Below are positions 27,977 to 34,464 of a DNA stretch of 34,464 bases, piece by piece; position 1 is the stretch's first letter; every line of letters begins with the position of its first letter. This DNA is from Pseudomonas sp. SST3. Lineage in GTDB: Bacteria; Pseudomonadota; Gammaproteobacteria; Pseudomonadales; Pseudomonadaceae. The notes below the pieces were generated by a model. It searched no databases and was not told the origin of the DNA. It saw only the letters and a list, made by a program, of their open reading frames with translations. Both the position numbers and the translations under genes were made by a program. The stretch is from assembly GCF_003325755.1 (NCBI RefSeq), contig NZ_QORI02000032.1, positions 1-34,464 of the forward strand. The letters are read 5' to 3'.

Positions 27977-29501
27977 CGAATTGCACCCGTGATAGCCAAA
28001 GCAGGCCTTTGACATCTTGTTCCGAGGCGACTGCGCGGTTCCAGTAATCCTGATAGCCTCGCGGGCCCCTCGGAGAATTTGAGTGATAGTGCATTACGTC
28101 TACTTCACCACTGCCCGGAACAGGGTGGTTAGCTACCGGGGATTGGGTTAGGACGGTAGAGGTTTCTTTGTGACTCCAGGAATACTCAGGAACCAGTCCG
28201 CCATCGCCGTACTCGTTGAGAATCAAGTGACCTACTTCGTGAGCGGCAGTGTGTTCGAAATCGCCATCTGCGAAGCCCGCAGGATAATTGGCGGCGCTCC
28301 AGAAACCCTGGTTGTGATAGATCTTCTTGAACATGGCAAAACTGGTTGAGCGACCAAAATCGGCGCTCAGTGAGGAAATCAGCGGGAAATTCTTGGCGCT
28401 TGGTTCGGTGTTCACATCAGCCACCACCTTAACCTTGTAAACACCTTTTGCCGTCTGGATAGGTGCGCCAACGCCTTGTGCGCGACTGCCGTCGCGCGAC
28501 CAGTAACGTTCGATACCCGCCTTGGCCATGGCCTGCAACTCGGTGAAGGTTTTTGCCGTCAGGTTGTCGTCCTTTCCCGATACGCCTCCATCGGAAAAAC
28601 TTGGCCGCAGGGTAATTTCAACCAACTGGGCCGAGCGATCGATTCGAGCATCGACCCACTCAATCTCTTCGGCGTCGTTGCTGAGCGCGAGTTCTTCGAT
28701 CTGTTGCTGACCACCCTTTACTGCCGTCAAACGCACCTTCAGGTTGGGGCTCTTTAGCACCTTGGTATCGAGCACTCCAGTTTGGTTGTAACCGTCCCAT
28801 TGCCAAAAATGCTCGCCAGCGGGCAGCAGTGTGGCGGTGTTGGGTTCTGCATATAACAGGGTGCTGCCATCGAGCACTTCAAGCGTCAGGCTATCCGGAG
28901 GTTGCTTGCGATTGGTCACCAGAAAATCGATGGTTTCGCTGTTCTCCGTTGAACCATCTTTCAATTCCTTGAAATCAGGAACTTGTAGAGGCGTCAGGAT
29001 GCGATTACCGCCGCGTTTCAGACTGAGTCGGTAGTCCAGCTCTTCGGTTGTTGTCTCCGCCGCTTGCGCCGCTGGAACCAAGGCGCCGACCAAAGCCGTT
29101 GCCACCGCCGTTGCTGCTGTTGCCGTAGTCGAAGTTTCAGCCGAAGCCGAAGCTTTGGACGTCGCAGCTGCCGCTACTGCAGTCGCGGGCATGGCAGAAG
29201 GCGCGCTAAACGCCGCGCCGCCCCCGCTCGCCCCAATTATCACCGTCCCCGAACCCGCCACTACCGTATTGCCATGACTACCAACTGTGCCCACTGTGGT
29301 CGCCGGTTTGCCGTTGATCAGCACCGTTGGGATTACCGCGCTGGCCAGCGCACTGCCGCAGGACGTGGGGTCGCCCATGCGTGCGGCGGGCATGCCGTCG
29401 AATAGCACGTCAGGAGAACCGGCCGCGATCGGGTTGGTGCCGTGGCCCTTCTTCGGACAATCGGTGGGGTCGCCCAGTCGGGCTGCGGGTTTACCGGACA
29501 T
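27969..29501 (-). CDS. PAAR-domain protein with HExxH metallopeptidase-like C-terminus, candidate T6SS effector
   Basis: 510 residues. The PAAR domain (1-92) has repeated KPAARLGDPT, MPAARMGDPT and KPATTVGTV and would cap the VgrG tip. An Ala/Thr-rich linker (100-150) follows, then a beta-rich domain with WQWDGYNQTG (234-242) resembling a FlgD/Ig-like fold. The C-terminal part contains HTAAHEVGHLILNEYGD with H421-E422-x2-H425, the zinc-metallopeptidase signature; candidate further ligands or Met-turn lie in SHKE (443-446) and VMHYH (469-473). ATG with AAGGAG 6 nt upstream, 10 bp after tssE; overlaps the lipoprotein gene. PAAR and HExxH are visible directly; protease activity and toxin role are inferred. 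No DUF4123 adaptor gene accompanies it. Confidence 0.85.
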   Translation of the reverse strand: MSGKPAARLGDPTDCPKKGHGTNPIAAGSPDVLFDGMPAARMGDPTSCGSALASAVIPTVLINGKPATTVGTVGSHGNTVVAGSGTVIIGASGGGAAFSAPSAMPATAVAAAATSKASASAETSTTATAATAVATALVGALVPAAQAAETTTEELDYRLSLKRGGNRILTPLQVPDFKELKDGSTENSETIDFLVTNRKQPPDSLTLEVLDGSTLLYAEPNTATLLPAGEHFWQWDGYNQTGVLDTKVLKSPNLKVRLTAVKGGQQQIEELALSNDAEEIEWVDARIDRSAQLVEITLRPSFSDGGVSGKDDNLTAKTFTELQAMAKAGIERYWSRDGSRAQGVGAPIQTAKGVYKVKVVADVNTEPSAKNFPLISSLSADFGRSTSFAMFKKIYHNQGFWSAANYPAGFADGDFEHTAAHEVGHLILNEYGDGGLVPEYSWSHKETSTVLTQSPVANHPVPGSGEVDVMHYHSNSPRGPRGYQDYWNRAVASEQDVKGLLWLSRVQFDD

Positions 29502-29511
29502 AAGGCTCTCC

Positions 29512-29916
29512 TTAGTGGACTTTCACTTGTCCGCTGCCGTCCAGGCTCGCGGAAAAACTTACTTGGCGCTTGAAACCGTCGACTTCCAGCAGACCTTCGA
29601 TGGCGAAGGACAGGCTCAGTGGATCGTGGTCGCGGGGCAGGGATATCACCCGGACCTGGCTCAAGCGGGGCTCGTACGCTTCGATGAAGCGTTCGATGGA
29701 GATACGCGCCTGTTGCAGCGAGTCGTGCAGTGACAGGCGCATATCGTTCAAATCGGGCAACCCGTAGTCGGGCAACGTTTGCACGCTGCCCGCCCGGGTG
29801 CTGAGCATTTTGGCCAGATGGGCAGCCACCGAAGCCATTGCCGCGACTTCGCGACTCCAGCCGGCGCGCTTGTCGGCGTCACCGCCGAGGCGTTCGAAAA
29901 GGCTGCCGTAGGCCAT
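29512..29916 (-). CDS. tssE: T6SS baseplate protein TssE (gp25-like)
   Basis: Baseplate component that helps start sheath polymerisation. 134 residues from the ATG at 29916, which has GGGGAG 8 nt upstream and begins MAYGSLFERLGGD, the family's usual N-terminus. The gp25 mark appears as STRAGSVQTLPDYGLPDLND, and the C-terminus has PRLSQVRV. A longer reading upstream would run into the inverted-repeat element and is not supported. Confidence 0.94.
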   Translation of the reverse strand: MAYGSLFERLGGDADKRAGWSREVAAMASVAAHLAKMLSTRAGSVQTLPDYGLPDLNDMRLSLHDSLQQARISIERFIEAYEPRLSQVRVISLPRDHDPLSLSFAIEGLLEVDGFKRQVSFSASLDGSGQVKVH

Positions 29917-29974
29917 ATCAGGTTCTCCCCACGAGCAAAGCACGGAGGCAACGCTGCGCGTCCCTGCGGGTTGC

Positions 29975-30063
29975 GTCCTGAATTGGGCCATGCTGCGTTG
30001 CTCGCCCCTTGTTTGGATCTACCAAACCACGGGGCTCGCGCCTTGCCTGATGCAATTCAGAAC
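29975..30063. repeat. Imperfect ~89-bp inverted repeat between tssC and tssE
   Basis: Left arm from GTCCTGAATTG (29975) and right arm ending CAATTCAGAAC (30063) pair with few mismatches; inner segments CTCGCCCC/GGGGCTCG and TTTGG/CCAAA continue the palindrome to a short loop around 30017-30021. As RNA this forms a long hairpin in the 182-bp tssC-tssE gap. It resembles dispersed palindromic elements of Pseudomonas intergenic regions. It could attenuate or stabilise the sheath-gene mRNA relative to the genes after it. There is no T run on either side, so it is not a classic terminator. Confidence 0.7.
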
Positions 30064-30098
30064 GGCAATGCCGGTGTGTTTTGCTCATGGGTAGAACC

Positions 30099-31577
30099 TC
30101 ATTCCTTGTCCAGCTTGCCAACCAGCGACAGAGTGAAATCGGCACCCATGTACTTGAAGTGCGGTCGCACGTTCAGGCTGACGCGGTACCAGCCCGGCTC
30201 GCCATCTACGTCGCTGACGACGACTTGCGCTGCGCGCAATGGACGACGGCTACGGACTTCGGAGCTTGGGTTCTCCTGGTCAGCCACGTACTGGCGAATC
30301 CACTTGTTCAGTTCCAGCTCCAGGTCGGTACGCTCTTTCCAAGCGCCGATCTGTTCGCGCTGCAGCACTTTGAGGTAATGCGCCAGACGGTTGACGATGA
30401 ACAGGTAAGGCAGTTGGGTTCCGAGCTTGTAGTTCAGCTCAGCGTTCTTGCCTTCCTCGCTGTTGCCGAAGAACTTTGGCTTTTGTGCGGAGTTAGCTGA
30501 GAAGAATGCGGCGTTGTCGCTGCCTTTGCGCATGGTCAGGGCGATGAAGCCTTCTTCGGCCAGTTCGTATTCACGACGGTCGGAGACCAGCACTTCGGTC
30601 GGGATCTTGGTTTCGATCTCGCCCATGCTCTCGAAGTGGTGGAGCGGCAGGTCTTCGACTGCGCCACCGCTCTGCGGGCCGATGATGTTCGGGCACCAAC
30701 GGAATTTGGCGAAGCTGTCGGTCAGACGGCTGGCGAAGGTGTATGCGGTGTTGCCCCACAGGTAATGCTCGTGGCTGTTGGCAACGTTTTCCTTGTACAC
30801 GAAGGATTTGACCGGGTTGTCTTCCGGGTCGTAGGGGTTGCGCAGCAGGAAGCGTGGGACGGTCAGGCCGACGTAACGGGCGTCTTCCTGTTCGCGGAAA
30901 CTCTGCCACTTGGCGAACTGAGGACCCTCGAAGTGATCTTTCAGGTCTTTGAGATCCGGCAGGCCGGTGAAGCTTTCCAGACCGAAGAATTTCGGGCCGG
31001 CCGCGGCGATGAACGGAGCGTGGGACATGCTGGCGACCGAGGCCACGTACTGCATGGTCTTGATGTCCGGCGCGCTCGGGTCGAAGAAGTAGTTGGCGAT
31101 CAGGGCGCCGACCGGTTGGCCACCGAACTGGCCGTATTCAGCGGTGTAGATGTGCTTGTACAGACCGGACTGAACCACTTCCGGGCTGTCCTCGAAGTCG
31201 TCAAGCAGGTCCTGCTTGGACGCGTTGAGCACTTCGAGCTTGATGTTCTCGCGGAAGTTGGTGCGATCGACCAGTAGCTTGAGGCCGCGCCAGGAAGATT
31301 CCAGCGCCTGGAACTGCTGATGGTGGAGGATCTCGTCCATCTGACGGCTGAGCTTGGCGTCGATTTCCGCAATCATGCGGTCGACCATGGCCTTCTTGAC
31401 CGGCTCGTGCTCGTTCTGTGGCTTGAGGAGTTCTTCGATGAAGGCCGATACGCCGCGCTTGGCGATGTCGTAGGCCTCGTCGTCGGGCGTCAGCTTGGTT
31501 TCGGCGATGATGCGGTCGAGGATGCCGAGTTCGGCGAGGTTGTTGCCGCTTTCGACGGCTGCTGCACTAGTGCTCAT
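30099..31577 (-). CDS. tssC: T6SS sheath large subunit TssC
   Basis: Large subunit (VipB) of the contractile sheath. 492 residues, the normal size. Conserved stretches include FQALESSWRGLKLLVDRTNF, IKLEVLNASKQDLLDDFED, the central HAPFIAAAGPKFFGLESF and the C-terminal VADQENPSSEVRSRRPLRAA. The ATG carries AAGGAAA 11 nt upstream. It follows tssB by 26 bp. hcp, which often follows tssC, is absent, as in HSI-II. Confidence 0.97.
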   Translation of the reverse strand: MSTSAAAVESGNNLAELGILDRIIAETKLTPDDEAYDIAKRGVSAFIEELLKPQNEHEPVKKAMVDRMIAEIDAKLSRQMDEILHHQQFQALESSWRGLKLLVDRTNFRENIKLEVLNASKQDLLDDFEDSPEVVQSGLYKHIYTAEYGQFGGQPVGALIANYFFDPSAPDIKTMQYVASVASMSHAPFIAAAGPKFFGLESFTGLPDLKDLKDHFEGPQFAKWQSFREQEDARYVGLTVPRFLLRNPYDPEDNPVKSFVYKENVANSHEHYLWGNTAYTFASRLTDSFAKFRWCPNIIGPQSGGAVEDLPLHHFESMGEIETKIPTEVLVSDRREYELAEEGFIALTMRKGSDNAAFFSANSAQKPKFFGNSEEGKNAELNYKLGTQLPYLFIVNRLAHYLKVLQREQIGAWKERTDLELELNKWIRQYVADQENPSSEVRSRRPLRAAQVVVSDVDGEPGWYRVSLNVRPHFKYMGADFTLSLVGKLDKE

Positions 31578-31603
31578 GGTGTTGGCTTTCCTTGTCGGGA
31601 GAT

Positions 31604-32110
31604 TCAGGCGTCCAGTTGTTCTTTCGCGGCGAGGCCCAGTTCACCGAGTACGCGGTCACGCGAGTCGTCGTCGGCCAGTACGCTTTCGATCGCCTTGCGG
31701 AAGGCCGGGGCGTTGCCAAGCGGGCCTTTCAGCGCGACCAGCGCGTCGCGCAGCTCCATCAGCTTTTTCAGTTCCGGAACCTGCTCGACCAGGTTGGCCG
31801 GGTTGAAGTCCTTCATCGAATTGATGTTCAGCTGCACGGCCAGCTCTTCATCGGTGGGCTCGTCCTGCAGACGGTTCGGCACCGAGAAAGTGAGGTTCAG
31901 CTCCTGCTTGGCCAGGACTTCGTCGAAGCTGTTCTTGTCGATAGCGATCGGCTTGCGGTCCTCGATCTTGCGATCGTCGGCGCGCTGGGTGAAATCGCCG
32001 AGCACCATCAGCTTCAGTGGCAGTTCCAGCTCTTCCTGAGCGCCGCCAGTAGCAGGCTTGAAGGTGACATTGATGCGTTCTTTGGGGGCTACCGAGCCTT
32101 CTTTGGCCAT
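31604..32110 (-). CDS. tssB: T6SS sheath small subunit TssB
   Basis: Small subunit (VipA) of the contractile sheath; forms heterodimers with TssC and is recycled by ClpV. 168 residues. Marks: PKERINVTF near the N-terminus, LPLKLMVLGDFTQR, NSFDEVLAKQEL and the C-terminal helix ELKKLMELRDALVALKGPLGN. A strong AAGGAG site stands 7-8 nt before the ATG, consistent with the high expression a sheath protein needs. Confidence 0.97.
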   Translation of the reverse strand: MAKEGSVAPKERINVTFKPATGGAQEELELPLKLMVLGDFTQRADDRKIEDRKPIAIDKNSFDEVLAKQELNLTFSVPNRLQDEPTDEELAVQLNINSMKDFNPANLVEQVPELKKLMELRDALVALKGPLGNAPAFRKAIESVLADDDSRDRVLGELGLAAKEQLDA

Positions 32111-32143
32111 GGGTCTTCTCCTTTGGGTTTACGGCCCGGGGGC

Positions 32144-33706
32144 CTAATCGAGTACCACTTCGAGATCGAGGTGGCACAGCCTGCGGTAAATCTCATCCTT
32201 GCTTTCACGCACGGCGTGGTTCTGCGGTAGCAGCTCACAGCAGCTATGCAGCAGACGCAGCACCTCGAGGGCGAGATCGGGTTCCCAGTCGCCCAGGCCT
32301 GTGGCCTGCAGTGTCTGATCGAGGGATTCGAGTTGGGTCTTTGCCAAATCGTATTTCTTGGCCTGAAAGCACAAGCGGGCCAAGGTGAGCTGCCAGAAAA
32401 AGCGCTCACGCCCGCCGCGGGCTTGGTTGAGGCCTATCTTGAGCTTCTGCACCGCGCTTTTGAGGCCGTCTTTGCGCAACTGTGGGAGCACGTCCTGCAG
32501 CGCCTCTTCCCAGACGGGGGTGGCGCCGCCGTGGTTGGCGGGCGATTCGCTTGAGGTCTGCGCCGGCTGCACATGAGGCATCACGCTGGCGCTGATCCAG
32601 GCGCGAGTTTCGGTGTCGGCGAATGGAGCACCGTCATGAAACCGCAATTCGTCGAGGCCCGGCATGCGCTGCAGGAACAGGGCGAGCTGAATCTCAACCT
32701 CGCGCATCGCCTGTTCGTCGCCTAGCTCGCTCAAGCATTCCCAGGTCAGACGCTGACCATCGAGCCAGAACGGCGCGCGGGCGATGCTGGCTTCTAGGTC
32801 GGCTAATAAGTCGGCGTATAGGCCCTGCGAGAAGCGCTCGCGATAGCCGGCGAGTTTGTCTGCCGGGATGCCGCGCAGTGCGGTGATCTGATCAGTGTTG
32901 CGCTCGGGGAGGCTGTCGATCGGAAGCCACAGCAGGGTGCGCGCCAGGCGTAGTGGCTTAAGGTCGGTGGCTTTTTGCTTTAGCCACCAGTTACACAACG
33001 GGCGGGCTTGGTCTTGAAGGCCGCGCAGACTCTTATGAGCGTCTTTCTCATGCTCGACCGGTGTGGTGGCCGTGAACACTTGTGCCGCTACCTGCTTGAC
33101 CTGAGCTATAGCTGTGCCGACGGCCCCTGTCTGCGGTTGCGCGGCACCGGCTCGCTTGACCATTTCCTCAAGCCGACGGCATAGGGGTAGAAGAAGGGGC
33201 GCCTGTGTTCCTAGCTTCGACGCTAGGCAGCTTTCGAGGGTGCGCAGCTCGATCGCGATCTGCTCGAACAGTGGGAGTTGTTCGCCCATCGGGACGTGGT
33301 CCGCGAGCACCTGTTCCATGCGTGGTGCCAGCCAGCTGATCGCAGCAGCGCGAGTACGATCCTTGCGCGGGTGGATCTCTTCCCAATGCTCACGACAGAA
33401 GAAGCCGAGCATGGACAGGCCGGCATGCAACCCGAGAAACGAATCACACTGATACAGGCTCCAAGTCAGCCAAGCTGCAATACGTAGATCCTTTGTCTGG
33501 GTGCTTAGCAGGCTTTCGCTCCCGACCCGAACGAATTCCCAGTCAACGGAGCCGGCGGCGTGCAGCGACGCCGCCTTGCCAAGCTCCTGCTCTAATAGCT
33601 CGTATTCTGGAGCATAGCGAGCATCGTCGCCGGCGAAGCAGGTAGCTGTGATAGGGGCGTTTGCTACGGCCAATACATGGGCGGCCAGCTTGTTTGAAAA
33701 CGTCAT
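32144..33706 (-). CDS. tssA: T6SS assembly protein TssA (ImpA/VasJ-like)
   Basis: First gene of the cluster; TssA proteins prime or cap tail assembly at the baseplate or distal sheath end. About 520 residues from the ATG at 33706 (MTFSNKLAAHVLAVANAPIT). The N-terminal ImpA domain shows PITATCFAGDDARYAPEYELLEQELG and DWEFVRVGSESLL, with the tail GFFCREHWEEIHPRKD. The C-terminal half is the long VasJ-type helical domain (FFWQLTLARLC, LLHSCCELL). A TTG at 33718 in the same frame is an alternative start; neither has a strong ribosome site. Confidence 0.92.
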   Translation of the reverse strand: MTFSNKLAAHVLAVANAPITATCFAGDDARYAPEYELLEQELGKAASLHAAGSVDWEFVRVGSESLLSTQTKDLRIAAWLTWSLYQCDSFLGLHAGLSMLGFFCREHWEEIHPRKDRTRAAAISWLAPRMEQVLADHVPMGEQLPLFEQIAIELRTLESCLASKLGTQAPLLLPLCRRLEEMVKRAGAAQPQTGAVGTAIAQVKQVAAQVFTATTPVEHEKDAHKSLRGLQDQARPLCNWWLKQKATDLKPLRLARTLLWLPIDSLPERNTDQITALRGIPADKLAGYRERFSQGLYADLLADLEASIARAPFWLDGQRLTWECLSELGDEQAMREVEIQLALFLQRMPGLDELRFHDGAPFADTETRAWISASVMPHVQPAQTSSESPANHGGATPVWEEALQDVLPQLRKDGLKSAVQKLKIGLNQARGGRERFFWQLTLARLCFQAKKYDLAKTQLESLDQTLQATGLGDWEPDLALEVLRLLHSCCELLPQNHAVRESKDEIYRRLCHLDLEVVLD

Positions 33707-33724
33707 TCCATGACTCAACTGATG

Positions 33725-33750
33725 CCTGCGTCAGCGCTGCGCTTCGCAGG
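33725..33750. other. Hairpin in the tssA leader
   Basis: CCTGCG (33725-33730) pairs with CGCAGG (33745-33750), with an inner AGCG/CGCT stem and a 3-nt loop. It ends about 18 nt before the tssA ATG, so in the mRNA it would sit beside the ribosome site and could limit initiation. No T run follows. Confidence 0.5.
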
Positions 33751-34054
33751 TGCGCTTCATGCGCAAGACTTACTACGTGCAATACCCGCACGTCATTGAG
33801 GTGCGAATCCTAGGCAGGATGGCTGAGGATGACTGTGAAGTGGTTCCGTCTAGGGCTAACGGAGCGACCCTACGAAGGGGGCATAAGCCAGGGATGTGCG
33901 GTAGTTAACTTGTTGAAACGCTTGCTAGGGAACCCGAGCGTAAAAAACCTGTCTCGCAACTCCGATTATGTAGAGCGAGCACTCGTTCGTTGAGGTTTCA
34001 ATCTTCTATATATAGGTAGAGGAGGGGCAGGCTCAGCCAGGCGATAGAAAACCG
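33751..34054. other. Divergent spacer between tssA and the rRNA promoters
   Basis: No coding sequence is supported. The leftward promoter of the T6SS cluster should be here. The best sigma-54-like match on the - strand (around 33764-33783, ...GGTATTGCA) has a good -12 box but a poor -24 box, and I see no clear sigma-70 pair. An AT-rich patch (TTCTATATATAGG, about 34003-34015) lies near the rightward promoters and could bind regulators. Confidence 0.4.
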
Positions 34055-34082
34055 TTGACGTACGATTCTGAGCACCTATAAT
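34055..34082 (+). promoter_or_regulatory. rRNA operon promoter P1
   Basis: TTGACG (34055-34060), 16-bp spacer, perfect TATAAT (34077-34082), then a GC-rich discriminator GCGCACC typical of stringently controlled rRNA promoters. First of four tandem copies. Confidence 0.75.
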
Positions 34083-34151
34083 GCGCACCTTCTCCGGCGC
34101 GGGCCTTTGGCGAAACCTCTTGTAAATCAAGAAGTTAGCGAAATAAAAGGC

Positions 34152-34179
34152 TTGCGCGGAGGGCGGATTCGAGTAGAAT
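34152..34179 (+). promoter_or_regulatory. rRNA operon promoter P2
   Basis: TTGCGC (34152-34157), 16-bp spacer, TAGAAT (34174-34179), discriminator GCGCCGG. The -35 box is the weakest of the four, but spacing and downstream bases match P1 and P4. Confidence 0.65.
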
Positions 34180-34227
34180 GCGCCGGGCTAACAGGGTGGT
34201 GGTTTTGCGCTGTTGGTGGCTCTGGTC

Positions 34228-34326
34228 AGGTTGATCGGAAGCGGTTGCAAGAGGTGGTTGACAGCGGTTTTGTACGCTGTATGATTCGCCTCCCGCTGAC
34301 GAGAGACGCTAGGTTGATCGGAAGCG
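34228..34326 (+). repeat. 16-bp direct repeat flanking promoter P3
   Basis: AGGTTGATCGGAAGCG occurs at 34228-34243 and again at 34311-34326, 83 bp apart. It may mark a past duplication that multiplied the promoters, or serve as a repeated binding site. Confidence 0.8.
34258..34285 (+). promoter_or_regulatory. rRNA operon promoter P3
   Basis: Perfect TTGACA (34258-34263), 16-bp spacer, TATGAT (34280-34285), then TCGCCTC. Lies between the two copies of a 16-bp direct repeat. Confidence 0.65.
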
Positions 34327-34367
34327 CAAGCGGTTGAGAAGAAAGAAAAACTTCTTCAAAAAACAGC

Positions 34368-34395
34368 TTGACGAGACACAAGGCTGCTGTAGAAT
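34368..34395 (+). promoter_or_regulatory. rRNA operon promoter P4 with A-rich UP element
   Basis: TTGACG (34368-34373), 16-bp spacer, TAGAAT (34390-34395), discriminator GCGCGGCC. An A-rich block at about 34337-34364 directly upstream is placed as an UP element for the alpha subunit of RNA polymerase. Closest to boxA and the likely main start. Confidence 0.8.
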
Positions 34396-34431
34396 GCGCG
34401 GCCTCGGTTGAGACGAAAGACTTGATCGAAA

Positions 34432-34443
34432 CGCTCTTTAACA
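34432..34443 (+). promoter_or_regulatory. boxA antitermination site of the rRNA leader
   Basis: CGCTCTTTAACA matches the rrn boxA consensus TGCTCTTTAACA at 11 of 12 positions. It recruits NusB/NusE for rRNA antitermination. The 16S gene is expected to begin downstream, beyond the window edge. Confidence 0.88.
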
Positions 34444-34464
34444 ACTGAATCAAGCAATTCGTGT

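Noticed and set aside
29918..30085. 56-codon frame (MSKTHRH...) upstream of tssE
   Set aside because: It is the translation of the inverted-repeat element; Arg/Gln-rich, with no ribosome site, and likely a repeat artefact.
33764..33783. Sigma-54 promoter for tssA on the - strand
   Set aside because: The TTGCA box is good but the -24 box reads ACGTGCG instead of TGGCACG, too weak to call.
33920..33960. Terminator around GAGCGTAAAAAACC
   Set aside because: The stem is imperfect and the homopolymer is A on the + strand and precedes the stem on the - strand, so neither direction fits.

Overview
The window looks like a Pseudomonas chromosome, most likely from the P. stutzeri/mendocina side of the genus. 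The evidence is high GC, a Pseudomonas-type PolA followed by an AlgU-type promoter and an ErsA-like small RNA, a type VI secretion (T6SS) cluster in the gene order of P. aeruginosa HSI-II, and a Pseudomonas-style rRNA operon leader at the right edge. The species call is inference.

Layout. (1) 1-2920, + strand: 5'-truncated polA with an apparent frameshift near base 99, then a sigma-22 (AlgU) promoter and a 132-nt candidate ErsA sRNA ending in a strong intrinsic terminator. (2) 3110-33706, all on the - strand: one nearly continuous T6SS cluster. In transcription order it is tssA, tssB, tssC, an inverted-repeat element, tssE, a PAAR effector with an HExxH protease-like C-terminus, a small lipoprotein, tssF, tssG, clpV (tssH), an sfa2-like sigma-54 activator, vgrG2, a DUF4123 adaptor, a lipoprotein, a class 3 lipase (frameshifted), a 347-bp gap, a tiny lipoprotein, fha, tssJ, tssK, tssL, tssM, PP2C phosphatase, Ser/Thr kinase, vgrG1. 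(3) 33707-34464: divergent intergenic region with four tandem rRNA-type promoters firing rightward and a boxA antitermination site. The 16S gene would start just beyond the window.

How the genes work together. TssB/C form the contractile sheath; TssE/F/G/K/A are baseplate and assembly parts; TssJ/L/M form the membrane complex; ClpV recycles the sheath; VgrG and PAAR form the spike tip. Fha with the kinase/phosphatase pair forms a threonine-phosphorylation switch. The sigma-54 activator is expected to control T6SS genes. No hcp (tssD) is present, so the tube protein must be encoded elsewhere.

Two cargo modules interrupt the HSI-II backbone. One is a PAAR-metallopeptidase candidate plus lipoprotein, between tssE and tssF. 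The other is vgrG2-DUF4123-lipoprotein-lipase, between sfa2 and the tiny lipoprotein gene. Both carry sequence that reads as more AT-rich than the backbone and look like effector/immunity pairs. The PAAR-HExxH pair is the best candidate for something not well described.
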